Source: an uncultured Prochlorococcus sp. (lineage in GTDB: Bacteria > Cyanobacteriota > Cyanobacteriia > PCC-6307 > Cyanobiaceae). From it: 64,000 nt of DNA. The notes beneath the pieces are model-generated. The model was not told where the DNA came from. It searched no databases and was given only the letters and a program-made list of their open reading frames with translations. The DNA lies in assembly GCA_902564235.1 (NCBI GenBank), contig CACFAG010000002.1, forward strand, positions 42,755 through 106,754, read 5' to 3'. Below, in pieces: positions 26,267 to 33,928 of this stretch (position 1 is its first letter; the number at the start of each line of letters is the position of its first letter). A program made the translations under genes and the position numbers.

Positions 26267-26620
26267 TTAAAATTTCTCTAATTGATTAAACAAATATTCC
26301 ACTCTTCTTAGATTAACACCTAAATCTGATTGCCCTAATCTTGCTGCAGATCTTATTTGGATTATTCCTTTAGATCTGTCTACATAACTTCTTACATCAA
26401 GCTTTAAAATTTCAAGGTCATCAGGAAATCTAAAAATCAAGCTTCTACAAACACCTCTCCAATAATTCCTTCCACTTTCAATGACTTCTGTCCGAGGTAA
26501 CCCTTCTGCAAGGGAAACAAGCTGAATAAACTTCTGATCAACATTTATAAGTTTCTTTTCTATTAAGACACTATTTAATGGATTAGTAATTGGCGCAAGA
26601 CCTTGAATGGAAGAAACCAT
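26267..26620 (-). CDS. DUF1499-family protein
   Basis: This 117-residue protein contains RSLIFRFPDDLEIL and the strongly conserved IQIRSAARLGQSDLGVN of DUF1499, a family found in cyanobacteria and proteobacteria with no settled biochemical role. The usual N-terminal membrane or signal segment is absent, so this is a cytoplasmic short version. It stands alone. Confidence 0.75.
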   Translation of the reverse strand: MVSSIQGLAPITNPLNSVLIEKKLINVDQKFIQLVSLAEGLPRTEVIESGRNYWRGVCRSLIFRFPDDLEILKLDVRSYVDRSKGIIQIRSAARLGQSDLGVNLRRVEYLFNQLEKF

Positions 26621-26741
26621 ATTTTTTAGAGTAATAAAGATGTTCTAACCGATTTAATGCACAAAGTGAGAGAACAAAAGAAAATAATTTTCCCATAAAT
26701 TTGATCTCTTTATAAAAATTCCTTATTTTGCGATCAAAATT

Positions 26742-26879
26742 CTAAAATTTCAGATTTTTTATTGTTTTTTTTGATAAAGATGGTTGCCTACCTTTTTTAA
26801 TAGTTAGTTTCCTAACCCATAAAAAAACTCCTATAAACAAAAATATTTCAACAATAATTCCAACCTTTATTAAACTCAT
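26742..26879 (-). CDS. Small single-span membrane protein (45 aa)
   Basis: A frame beginning MSLIKVGIIVEIFLFIGVFL gives one transmembrane helix and a basic tail. Its ATG overlaps the stop of the upstream 30-aa frame (ATGA), which argues for coupled translation and for both being real. Confidence 0.55.
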   Translation of the reverse strand: MSLIKVGIIVEIFLFIGVFLWVRKLTIKKGRQPSLSKKTIKNLKF

Positions 26880-26968
26880 TTTTTATCCTCTTTTTTCTTG
26901 TTGGTACCCTCAATGTATGGCACAAGAAGATTTAATAACCACCTTTTAAATGAATTTAACGGTTTCAT
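26876..26968 (-). CDS. Small basic peptide (30 aa)
   Basis: The frame starts MKPLNSFKRWLLNLLVPYIE and ends in a lysine-rich tail; the first part is an amphipathic helix. It begins 7 bp after the 127-aa gene and overlaps the next gene by 4 bp, forming a three-gene unit read leftward. Confidence 0.5.
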   Translation of the reverse strand: MKPLNSFKRWLLNLLVPYIEGTNKKKEDKK

Positions 26969-26975
26969 AATCTAT

Positions 26976-27359
26976 TTACTTGCCTTTTTTCCACAAACTC
27001 CTCCCTTTAATGAGATCCTCTATATTTGGCCAAGCTGCTATTAATTCTTTAAGTGCTTTTCTATTAGGAGTATAAAAAACACATGAAAATGCACTTATTA
27101 CATAAAGTATGAACCATAACTTACTTTCTGAATAAGCTAAAAACAAAGAGAAAAGAAAACTTCCAATAAAGAAAAAGAAAAATAACCTATTTAATATTTC
27201 TAATGGAGTTCTTTTAAGTCTGTAAAATTTAATCTTTTTACTATCTTCTTCAGTATCTTTCTGAAATTTACTTTCGTACGAATTAATTATTTCTTCTTCT
27301 AGAATTTTTTCATAATCTAAATTATCAATTGGATCACTTTTATCCTTTTTATTTATCAT
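26976..27359 (-). CDS. Membrane protein with two spans
   Basis: The 127-residue product has an acidic N-terminal part (about 1-45), two adjacent hydrophobic spans (about 59-76 and 82-98), and a C-terminal segment NRKALKELIAAWPNIEDLIKGR. The plan suggests a hairpin membrane protein with both ends cytoplasmic. I recognise no characterised family. It heads the small operon 27359-26742. Confidence 0.7.
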   Translation of the reverse strand: MINKKDKSDPIDNLDYEKILEEEIINSYESKFQKDTEEDSKKIKFYRLKRTPLEILNRLFFFFFIGSFLFSLFLAYSESKLWFILYVISAFSCVFYTPNRKALKELIAAWPNIEDLIKGRSLWKKGK

Positions 27360-27640
27360 TGGTAACCATAAAGTACGAACATGGTAACTAATTTAAGGTA
27401 TTTTAAAAATTATAAAATTTAATCTTTTAACTGGATCTATACGAACAGATCATGGTTTTGAAAATACTTCAAGATTGTCTTATTTATAAAAGATAAATTA
27501 GTCAAAATATTCTTTTTAATTTTTCCAAATCTTTCGGTCATTTAAATAATCACTTCTATAAACTTCATAGCATTATTTAAATTGGACGGCAATATCTAAA
27601 TCTAGAGTTAAGATGGTTTAGAGATTTTAATAATATCTAT

Positions 27641-27952
27641 ATGCAAAGGTATTTGATTTCCTACGAATTTACAGATGGCGAGGATCAAGAAGAAGGGGCA
27701 GAAATGCTAATTAATTGGTACGAATCAGGTGGTCCTCAAAATCGACCTGAAAATTACGAGGTTCATTCTTGGATTTTTATGGTTCAAAATGGGATTGGAC
27801 ATTCTGTAGTGAGTGCAGATTCTCTTGAGACAATTTGGAAGCAATGGCATCCCTGGAGAAGGTTAATGGATATAAGTATTCAGCCTTGTATGGATCTTGA
27901 TGAGACAGTCGGTTTATTCAAAAAACAAAAAATGAATACACGGATAGTCTAA
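27641..27952 (+). CDS. DUF3303-like conserved protein
   Basis: This 103-residue soluble protein has a ferredoxin-like pattern (MQRYLISYEFTDGED ... EVHSWIFMVQNGIGHSVV ... IWKQWHPWRRLMDISIQPCMD). It resembles the small cyanobacterial DUF3303/dimeric barrel proteins. No catalytic motif is visible. A solitary gene with its own upstream gap of about 280 bp, in which I see no feature. Confidence 0.6.
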   Translation: MQRYLISYEFTDGEDQEEGAEMLINWYESGGPQNRPENYEVHSWIFMVQNGIGHSVVSADSLETIWKQWHPWRRLMDISIQPCMDLDETVGLFKKQKMNTRIV

Positions 27953-28047
27953 AAGTATTTATAACTTCTAAATATAAAATTTTTTTTAGTAGCACTTAAT
28001 ACTACATACATATTTCACTGCGTTAAAAAGGATAAGATTAATTTTCC

Positions 28048-28242
28048 ATGATGAATGATTCTTATCACATTTACTTCAAAGGAGAAATTCTTTTCAAGAA
28101 TTTAAGTAAAGATGAATTTGAATTTGTTTGGGGGAAACTTTATACATCCTATATAAATGCCCTAAATAAAGAGCTAACCTACGAATTAATTAGCGAAAAC
28201 AATATTATGGAGCAGGCCTTTAACCTTGAGCCATCCTATTAA
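28048..28242 (+). CDS. Small hypothetical protein (64 aa)
   Basis: Soluble, aromatic-rich product (FEFVWGKLYTSYINAL) with no signal or membrane span. The second methionine could be the true start. It converges with the gene at 28262. Family unknown. Confidence 0.55.
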   Translation: MMNDSYHIYFKGEILFKNLSKDEFEFVWGKLYTSYINALNKELTYELISENNIMEQAFNLEPSY

Positions 28243-28261
28243 ATCAAGAACTAAATTTAGA

Positions 28262-28504
28262 TTATGAATAAAACAAAAAAAGCTGTCTCTCTTTTATTTT
28301 AAGGTACTCATTCTCTTCTTTAGTTATATCCAAAGCAATTTTATTTGCCTCAATTTCGACATTCGAACTATAAGTTTCAAAGTTTTCCCCCCTTTTAAAT
28401 AGGGCAACAATGCCAATATCTGTTATAAACCAAATAAAATGATCAGTTTCTCCAATTGGCTCCTCTTTTAAAGAGTCAATAATCAAATTACAGGTTGGAT
28501 CCAT
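28262..28504 (-). CDS. Small hypothetical protein (80 aa)
   Basis: The product is predominantly beta-rich and soluble (DHFIWFITDIGIVALFKRGE). Its start lies 20 bp after the stop of the small membrane protein at 28525-28761, on the same strand. Family unknown. Confidence 0.55.
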   Translation of the reverse strand: MDPTCNLIIDSLKEEPIGETDHFIWFITDIGIVALFKRGENFETYSSNVEIEANKIALDITKEENEYLKIKERQLFLFYS

Positions 28505-28524
28505 TTATTTTTAAGCAAGGGATT

Positions 28525-28761
28525 TTAATTGCCACCGTTGCAATACCTTACGGCCTCAGAATTGGTACCACCATCATCAATAATTTCTGCAACACATTTA
28601 TTGAAAAGTTTAGACTCTTTTTTTACTGAACAGAATCCAAAAGCGATTGCAGCTAAAGCTATTGCAGATACGAAGCTAGAGCCAAGTTGTATAAAACCAT
28701 AGGCAAACATAATGTTTTTCTTTCCAGAACATTTTTTTGAATCCATTTTTTCTTCTGTCAT
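28525..28761 (-). CDS. Small membrane protein (78 aa)
   Basis: It has a hydrophobic span at about 27-46 (FIQLGSSFVSAIALAAIAFGF) and a C-terminal region with three cysteines in total in the tail (C47, C58, C72), which would face the periplasm if the N terminus is inside. Family unknown. Probably co-transcribed with the 80-aa gene. Confidence 0.55.
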   Translation of the reverse strand: MTEEKMDSKKCSGKKNIMFAYGFIQLGSSFVSAIALAAIAFGFCSVKKESKLFNKCVAEIIDDGGTNSEAVRYCNGGN

Positions 28762-29082
28762 TTTGAGTAATTAACTTCAACAAATTTATTTGATTAATTT
28801 TTAGTTTGAGAAATATTTGCATAGAGAAAACCGAATTAAACAATTTTTGATCCTCTATGACAAAAATTAAAAATTTCAAGTTTTGATTGAATTTTCTTCA
28901 CTTTAATTTTCAATTTGATAAATTTTGAAGAAAAAACTTTTTGATTTTTTTATCAACATGAGTTTCCGGTATAGATAATTTATTTTTTTTTAAAAGTAAT
29001 GATCCCACAGTTATAACAATAGATTATGTTACTTTTTTAAGTATATTTTATTTTTTTTGATGAAGTATTAGTACTTAAAAAG
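28762..29082. other. AT-rich intergenic region
   Basis: No convincing reading frame or stem-loop is visible here. Composition is extremely A/T-rich. It adjoins the DnaA-box-like cluster on its right and could serve as an unwinding-prone flank, but that is inference. Confidence 0.4.
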
Positions 29083-29233
29083 TTTTCCAGAAAAGCTTGT
29101 TTTGATAATGCTCCCGAAGAGTTATCCACTTTTTAAGCGTTTTTCAACAGGGTTTTCCACAATATGTTAATTAAATTTGAATTTCTATGTGCAAAATAAA
29201 ATATTATCTTCCTCTAAGAAAAAACTATCCACA
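29083..29233 (+). promoter_or_regulatory. Cluster of DnaA-box-like 9-mers
   Basis: On the plus strand: TTTTCCAGA (29083), TTATCCACT (29122), TTTTCAACA (29141), TTTTCCACA (29153) and CTATCCACA (29225). TTTTCCACA is the cyanobacterial consensus box and the others differ by one or two bases. All share orientation and sit in AT-rich DNA without genes. This could be a replication-related DnaA site or titration locus. Confidence 0.45.
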
Positions 29234-29293
29234 ATTTTTTTTGGGGATCACTAGGATTTAATTTGTTTTTAAAAAATTCTAAGTTTGAACCCT

Positions 29294-29419
29294 ATGAATC
29301 TGAATGAGACAAAAAAGGATTTAAATCTCGAAATTAAAAAAGAGTTGGAAAAATCTAAGCTTAAAGTTCTTACTAATGAAAATGACTTTTTAGTTAAAAA
29401 CTTAAAAAAGGCTGGATGA
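29294..29419 (+). CDS. Small lysine-rich peptide (41 aa)
   Basis: The frame MNLNETKKDLNLEIKKELEK continues as a charged helix ending KKAG. It is weakly coding-like and lacks any family match that I recognise. It starts 60 bp after the DnaA-box cluster. Confidence 0.35.
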   Translation: MNLNETKKDLNLEIKKELEKSKLKVLTNENDFLVKNLKKAG

Positions 29420-29606
29420 AATTTACTAGAGCTTTAAAATTTTTTAAACAATAAATTTTCCTAAACCTCTTTTCGAGGTCAAAATAAATTTTTCTTGAAT
29501 GATCACCCAAAAATTTTTAAGTTTATCAAATATAAAATTTCTATTAAATATACAAATTAATACTCTTGATACCAAACATATAAAACAAATACTAGTTATA
29601 TTGTTG

Positions 29607-29625
29607 TGATCTCAGTAAGAGATCA
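29607..29625. promoter_or_regulatory. Inverted repeat upstream of the zinc-finger gene
   Basis: TGATCTC-AGTAA-GAGATCA, a perfect 7-bp inverted repeat, lies about 90 bp before 29713. It could be a repressor site or RNA hairpin; no T-run follows. Confidence 0.35.
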
Positions 29626-29712
29626 GATTAGAAATATAAACGGGAAATCCAAAGTTTTCAATCATTTAAACATTTAGTTTTTCCTGTATTCGCATATTAG
29701 TTTCTATAAAAG

Positions 29713-29964
29713 ATGAATATCCAAGAACTAAAAGTCAACTACAAAAAGCTTTTAAACAAAGCTGCCAAGGCAAACGGTCGTAAAGAAACTGTTTCTTACT
29801 TAAATCGTGCTGCTAAAATTAAATCAAAAATCTATTCAAACACTAAAGTAAATTGTTTTAGATGTAATGGAGCAGGTTTTCTAAGAATTTCATTAGATGA
29901 GACTAAAACATGTCTATCTTGCTACGGGAAGGGTTTTTTGATTAAAGAAATTCAGCAGGTTTAA
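29713..29964 (+). CDS. Small DnaJ-type zinc-finger protein
   Basis: This 83-residue protein has a basic helical N-terminal half and two CxxCxGxG-like motifs, CFRCNGAG (C48, C51) and CLSCYGKG (C67, C70). Together they can bind one zinc, as in half of the DnaJ cysteine-rich domain. There is no J domain. Such small proteins may assist folding or assembly of photosynthetic complexes in plants and cyanobacteria; the function here is inferred only from the finger. Confidence 0.75.
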   Translation: MNIQELKVNYKKLLNKAAKANGRKETVSYLNRAAKIKSKIYSNTKVNCFRCNGAGFLRISLDETKTCLSCYGKGFLIKEIQQV

Positions 29965-29979
29965 AAAATTTGATTGTTC

Positions 29980-30135
29980 ATGAAAGATCTCATTCAAGCT
30001 CATAAAAAATTAATTAAAACAGTAAAAGAACAAATGGGATTTTCTGATTATGGTATGTACTGGTTGGCTTTCTTGGAAGGGGGTTTAACTATATGGTTAC
30101 TGGATAGAATATTTTTCCACTGGTTGAAGTTTTAA
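29980..30135 (+). CDS. Small membrane-associated protein (51 aa)
   Basis: The frame starts MKDLIQAHKKLIKTVKEQMG and ends in an aromatic hydrophobic segment (YWLAFLEGGLTIWLLDRIFF). It begins 15 bp after the zinc-finger gene on the same strand, so the two are probably co-expressed. Confidence 0.55.
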   Translation: MKDLIQAHKKLIKTVKEQMGFSDYGMYWLAFLEGGLTIWLLDRIFFHWLKF

Positions 30136-30225
30136 ATTTTATTTATGTCAAAAAAATTCTGCGGGTATTAGCTAAATTAATTTATCGAAACCATTTAAAA
30201 AGTTGTAGCATAGAAAAAAAACAAT

Positions 30226-30453
30226 ATGCAATTACTGGGATTAATTCTTCTTCTAGCAAGTAGCTGGTACTTATGGAAATTAACATCAAACTTTCTTGAT
30301 GAACCAACAAAAAAAGAGCTGACTAATAGCTTTAATAACCTCAAAAATAAATTTTCTGAGGGGAAACAAAACTTTTCTAAAGCCAAAATAAGTGAAGCTT
30401 GGGAAAAGTACAAAGAAGAAGGTGGTGCCTTATCTAATAAAGAAAAAAGCTAA
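30226..30453 (+). CDS. Small N-anchored membrane protein (75 aa)
   Basis: An N-terminal membrane helix (LLGLILLLASSWYLWKLTS) is followed by a charged helical domain. Its last base is the first base of the next start codon (TAATG), the first of three such junctions in this gene chain. Confidence 0.7.
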   Translation: MQLLGLILLLASSWYLWKLTSNFLDEPTKKELTNSFNNLKNKFSEGKQNFSKAKISEAWEKYKEEGGALSNKEKS

Positions 30454-30707
30454 TGGACTTTTTTATTATTACAGGTCTTACTAAAGATATTTCTAGAATT
30501 GATCTAATTGGTATTTTGATTGGTCATTTAATTTTTGGTGTTGCTTTGACAAAGCTTTTAGATTGGACGTGGTTAAAGAACCTTATGAGTGAAGAAGATA
30601 AAACAAGGATTCTTAAAAGTTATACATGGAAAGATTTATTAGTGGATGGAGCAATTGTCACGATAGTTCTAGGAATAATCTTTTTGATAATTAGCTTTTT
30701 CTATTAA
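30453..30707 (+). CDS. Two-span membrane protein (84 aa)
   Basis: There are hydrophobic spans at about 17-36 and 64-83 with a charged cytoplasmic loop (SEEDKTRILKSYTWKD). Both junctions are TAATG overlaps, implying termination-reinitiation coupling with the neighbours. Function unknown. Confidence 0.7.
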   Translation: MDFFIITGLTKDISRIDLIGILIGHLIFGVALTKLLDWTWLKNLMSEEDKTRILKSYTWKDLLVDGAIVTIVLGIIFLIISFFY

Positions 30708-30796
30708 TGAACGTAACTTATATCCTTTTAGTATTTTTAATGATATCAATTGTGATATTTACCCAAATAATCAATTCCTCCGATAAATCAAAATAA
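30707..30796 (+). CDS. Single-span mini-protein (29 aa)
   Basis: The frame begins MNVTYILLVFLMISIVIFTQ, a transmembrane helix, with a short polar tail. Its ATG overlaps the preceding stop, and its TAA overlaps the next ATG. Confidence 0.6.
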   Translation: MNVTYILLVFLMISIVIFTQIINSSDKSK

Positions 30797-30897
30797 TGAC
30801 AGAAGTAGTTAGCAACTCCTCAACTGGGTGGTACTTAATCGCTTTTGTAAGCACAATATCTTTTTTAGCCTTAATTTATTTCGGCCAAAAAAGATAG
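30796..30897 (+). CDS. Single-span mini-protein (33 aa)
   Basis: The frame begins MTEVVSNSSTGWYLIAFVST and ends YFGQKR; a single membrane helix with a basic cytoplasmic end. It closes the four-gene coupled chain and is followed by a terminator-like hairpin. Confidence 0.6.
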   Translation: MTEVVSNSSTGWYLIAFVSTISFLALIYFGQKR

Positions 30898-30931
30898 ACT
30901 ACAATTTGAAAGATTATTAAAATTCATAAAA

Positions 30932-30965
30932 AAACTCTGCAACTTCTTAAGATGCAGAGCTTTTA
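30932..30965 (+). terminator. Terminator after the mini-gene chain
   Basis: CTCTGCA/TGCAGAG forms a 7-bp stem with an 11-nt loop, followed by C and a short T-run, 35 bp after the last stop of the chain. Confidence 0.65.
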
Positions 30966-30982
30966 ATTATTAAGTTAATGAT

Positions 30983-31105
30983 TTATATAAATCTATTGAT
31001 TATAAAACCTATTTTCTTAATCAAAGAAAAAGAGACCGATGAATGTGATGAAGATACTGAATTCACGGCCTCTTTATTAACCGCATTTTTCGGTAGATAC
31101 GACAA
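30983..31105 (-). CDS. Possible 40-aa peptide with perfect Shine-Dalgarno
   Basis: The TTG start (complement 31103-31105) is preceded 7 nt away by GGAGG within AAAGGAGGTGATT, an unusually complete anti-16S match for this genome. The product starts MSYLPKNAVNKEAVNSVSSS and ends in a basic amphipathic helix (SLIKKIGFIINRFI). The coding strand also contains a long hairpin (arms near 31031-31040 and 31066-31075). It may be a real small peptide or a regulatory leader. Confidence 0.4.
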   Translation of the reverse strand: MSYLPKNAVNKEAVNSVSSSHSSVSFSLIKKIGFIINRFI

Positions 31106-31237
31106 TGAATCACCTCCTTTACTAATGTTTTTTTTAAGATAACCAAAAGAATTAAACAAGGAAAGAAATTCGTCAAAAATTTAAATTTTTTTTAACAAAT
31201 TAAAGATATAAATCTCTTCGATATAAATGTATTGATA

Positions 31238-31903
31238 TTACCAAGGCAAAACTTCCCCGTTGGCATGCCAAAACGTACCCGAGTTATTTTTATTTAAAGA
31301 ATCAATACGTTTTAAAAGGCCATTTGCTGATTCTTCAGGACTAATTCCATTTCTTGTAAAGCTAGTCATTCTTGTACTCACTAACCCAGGATGCAAAATA
31401 GCTACATAAATATCTTCCCTTGATAAGTCTATGGAAAGTGATTTTGCTGCCATGGACATGGCGACCTTAGACATCCTGTAACCATAAGAACTTCCTGATG
31501 TATTATCTTCAATAGATCCCATTCTACTTGTGATAAAAGCAACTTTAGAAGATCTTTTTAAAAGATGTTTAAGTGATTGAGTCATACATATTGGGCTCAA
31601 TGCATTGACTTCAAATTGACGCAAAATACTTTTCTTTTCTAAGTTTTCGAAAGAATTAAATTCATAAATTCCGGCATTATGAATTAAGCAATCTAAATTA
31701 ACTCCATATAGTTTTTTACACAAATTTGTTATCGACTCATCTGAAGAAATTTCTATATTCTCTTCAATTCTCACTCCTAAATCTCTAAGTTCTTTTGAAG
31801 CTTTCCTACACGTTGCAATTACATTATCTCCCCTCTTATGAATTTGCCTACATAGTTCTAATCCAATACCCCTATTTGATCCTGTAATTAGATAAGTAGA
31901 CAT
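31238..31903 (-). CDS. Short-chain dehydrogenase/reductase
   Basis: This 221-residue classical SDR has the NAD(P)-binding TGSNRGIG near the N terminus, the HNAG motif, and catalytic YGYRMSK (YxxxK) with an upstream serine-bearing segment TSRMGS. It resembles the small SDR group that contains CsgA-like carbonyl reductases. Substrate unknown. A solitary gene in the accessory region. Confidence 0.9.
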   Translation of the reverse strand: MSTYLITGSNRGIGLELCRQIHKRGDNVIATCRKASKELRDLGVRIEENIEISSDESITNLCKKLYGVNLDCLIHNAGIYEFNSFENLEKKSILRQFEVNALSPICMTQSLKHLLKRSSKVAFITSRMGSIEDNTSGSSYGYRMSKVAMSMAAKSLSIDLSREDIYVAILHPGLVSTRMTSFTRNGISPEESANGLLKRIDSLNKNNSGTFWHANGEVLPW

Positions 31904-32077
31904 CTCTAAACTAAAAAATAAAAAATTAATCTAAATCCAAATATAAAAGAAAAAGAACTAGAAAAAGAAAAAATTTATAAAATTCCTTATTAGATTTTTT
32001 AAGGTTATGATGGATTATGAAATTTAAAAGATTTTATAAAAGAAAGCAAAGATATTTTTATCATCAAAATTTAATTT

Positions 32078-32284
32078 ATGGAAATTTTCAATCAAGAATT
32101 TATACAAGAGATTATTAGGTTAACGTGGAGAAATCCTGCTTTCATGGCTATAGCTATCGCGTTAGTTTGGCTTATCCCACAATTATTTATCAGAAAAATA
32201 ATGGCAAAAAAATATGAAAGAAGAAAAATAGAAATTCAGAAAAATAAAATTCAGAAGCTCTACCCAACTAATATTCCTAAATAA
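32078..32284 (+). CDS. Small membrane protein (68 aa)
   Basis: One transmembrane helix (about 21-39, FMAIAIALVWLIPQLFI) is followed by a strongly basic C-terminal helix. Family unknown. Confidence 0.6.
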   Translation: MEIFNQEFIQEIIRLTWRNPAFMAIAIALVWLIPQLFIRKIMAKKYERRKIEIQKNKIQKLYPTNIPK

Positions 32285-32346
32285 GATTTTTATTTATAAG
32301 ATAATTTAATGAATCAAAAAAAATACTTTTTGCATCTAAGTAAAAT

Positions 32347-32538
32347 ATGACCTACAAAATAATTAGAATTGATGGGAAAGATGACGAATTAACAGGTCAA
32401 AGTTTTGATACGTATTCAGATGCGTACGATTTGTTAGAGGAACTATATGGAGATTTATGTTGTTCAGATGCTGATTATGGAGACATAACCTATTACGATA
32501 TTGTGGAAAATAATTTAAAAAACATTAATGGAGAATAA
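32347..32538 (+). CDS. Small acidic protein (63 aa)
   Basis: It is soluble and very acidic, with a two-cysteine pair (DLCCSDADYGDITYYDIVE). It overlaps the next gene by 11 bp in a different frame, suggesting coupled expression. Similar short acidic proteins are common in picocyanobacteria, but I cannot assign a function. Confidence 0.65.
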   Translation: MTYKIIRIDGKDDELTGQSFDTYSDAYDLLEELYGDLCCSDADYGDITYYDIVENNLKNINGE

Positions 32539-32737
32539 AAAATGGTTTCCCTCCCAAGAAGAAAATTTAGGGGTAATAACGAGTGTATATGAATTCATTA
32601 AAGAAGAACTTTCAGAACTTCAAAAAAAAACTGGATGTCCCGATACATTTATTTATGATTTTATTGGCGAGATTCAGAATGAATGGCATCCTGAATCTTG
32701 CCACTCCATAGTTAGAAATAAAAAAAGGAAAAATTAG
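32528..32737 (+). CDS. Small soluble hypothetical protein (69 aa)
   Basis: The product is helical with two cysteines (KKTGCPDTF and PESCHS) and a basic end. Its start lies within the 3' end of the 63-aa gene. Function unknown. Confidence 0.6.
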   Translation: MENKKWFPSQEENLGVITSVYEFIKEELSELQKKTGCPDTFIYDFIGEIQNEWHPESCHSIVRNKKRKN

Positions 32738-32808
32738 AAAATATTAAATCTTCAACGCAAATTTATAAAATCTCTCTAATATAATTTGAATTTTAAAAAT
32801 ATTAAATC

Positions 32809-32895
32809 ATGATTATTAGAATACTAGGAATCATACTTATCCTTGGTACGATTGCATATTATGGTTTAGTGTTAACTGGGCAAAGCAACCTTTAG
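32809..32895 (+). CDS. Single-span mini-protein (28 aa)
   Basis: The frame begins MIIRILGIILILGTIAYYGL and is almost entirely one membrane helix, resembling in size the tiny subunits of photosynthetic complexes, though it matches none that I recognise. It ends 24 bp before the Trp-rich gene. Confidence 0.5.
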   Translation: MIIRILGIILILGTIAYYGLVLTGQSNL

Positions 32896-32919
32896 TTTTT
32901 TAACCTTTAAAAAGTTCTC

Positions 32920-33132
32920 ATGAAATGGCCTCCTACTTTGTGTTGGACAGCACCAAAAACAATTAATGGTAATAGGCATTTTCAAGTTAAAGCTTATGGT
33001 GGGAAAAATGAAGATAGATGGGTTGATATTTTTCCTACCAAAAATAAAAAAGATATTAAAAGAATCTCATGGGCAAAACTAAAATCAGAATGGACTACTG
33101 GATGGTTAAGGCTCCCAAAAGATAAAGATTAA
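32920..33132 (+). CDS. Trp-rich conserved small protein (TIGR02450-like)
   Basis: This 70-residue protein contains six tryptophans, in WPPTLCWTA, NGNRHFQVKAYGGKNEDRW, ISWAKLKSEWTTGW. This pattern matches the TIGR02450 family of short tryptophan-rich proteins found in cyanobacteria and marine bacteria. No biochemical role is established for the family. Confidence 0.7.
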   Translation: MKWPPTLCWTAPKTINGNRHFQVKAYGGKNEDRWVDIFPTKNKKDIKRISWAKLKSEWTTGWLRLPKDKD

Positions 33133-33222
33133 TTTGTCTATGTAAACAAATATTATTAACCAGAAAACTGTAAAAAATAATACCTAACTCAAAAAAAATA
33201 ACTTCTAAAATTTTTTTAATTT

Positions 33223-33405
33223 ATGTTTAATATGAAGTCAGAACCGAAGAAAAAACTGCCTAATAAAAAAGTTATAAGTTCAGCAAAATTTGAGGCTAAA
33301 GAGCAATTCACGAAATCTGCATTAGAAAATTTAAAAACAGAAAATGAAAGACTTGTTAATTCACTAAAAAAATCTGGGGAGATTAAAGAAACAAAAAGAA
33401 AATAG
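33223..33405 (+). CDS. Small lysine-rich hypothetical protein (60 aa)
   Basis: It is a highly charged product with a probable coiled coil (about 20-50). Residue 4 is an alternative methionine start. No family is recognised and composition alone could produce such a frame, so support is moderate. Confidence 0.45.
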   Translation: MFNMKSEPKKKLPNKKVISSAKFEAKEQFTKSALENLKTENERLVNSLKKSGEIKETKRK

Positions 33406-33456
33406 ACTTACATTATTTAAAATTTTTTATTATTATATAAATTTATAAATTGAGAA

Positions 33457-33576
33457 ATGATTGAAAAAATCTCTCTAGCAAATTCTCATTTACCTCAACT
33501 TATTGGGTTCGTTCTGATGTCAATTGGCTACACATTAGGCAATAAATTCTACCTTCCGGAAATCAAACAAAAATAA
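33457..33576 (+). CDS. Single-span mini-protein (39 aa)
   Basis: The frame begins MIEKISLANSHLPQLIGFVL and contains one hydrophobic helix, ending in EIKQK. Family unknown. Confidence 0.5.
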   Translation: MIEKISLANSHLPQLIGFVLMSIGYTLGNKFYLPEIKQK

Positions 33577-33928
33577 TAATTTCTAGTTATTAAAAATATC
33601 TTAAATAAATAACATTGAAAATATGCCTTTATAAAAATTTTTCAATATTAATCTGATTTAAAGTAAAGACTTTAAAGCTAATTCTTTAATCCAATTAAAA
33701 CTAGTATTATGATGTCGCTGACACATAAATGTAACAGTACAGTACTTAAAAATGTGAAATCCAAAGAAAAAGTAAGAATTCATACTAATTTTTTTTTAAA
33801 TATGTTACATTCATTAATAATTCAAGTTAGGGGTTATTCCGTTCATAAAGCAAAATGAGGAATTGTTTGATGTATACAAATGGCATTTACTCTTTGGCTT
33901 ACTTATTGATCACATATGAAATCTAAAA
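33577..33928. other. Intergenic region before the HLIP gene
   Basis: This holds a perfect inverted repeat TTTAAAGT-AAAG-ACTTTAAA at 33657-33676, a possible operator or hairpin, and otherwise no convincing gene. Two frames of about 20 codons near 33800-33920 are too short to support. Confidence 0.4.

Noticed and set aside
32017..32118. A 33-codon frame (MKFKRFYKRKQRYF...) before 32078
   Set aside because: It overlaps the next gene by about 40 bp in another phase, and the composition is typical of random AT-rich DNA.
33725..33745. NtcA-like GTAACAGTACAGTAC
   Set aside because: The spacing between GTA and TAC is 9 or 4, not the required 8.
33800..33920. Two frames of about 18-23 codons before the HLIP gene
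   Set aside because: Too short, with no ribosome binding site and no coupling to neighbours.
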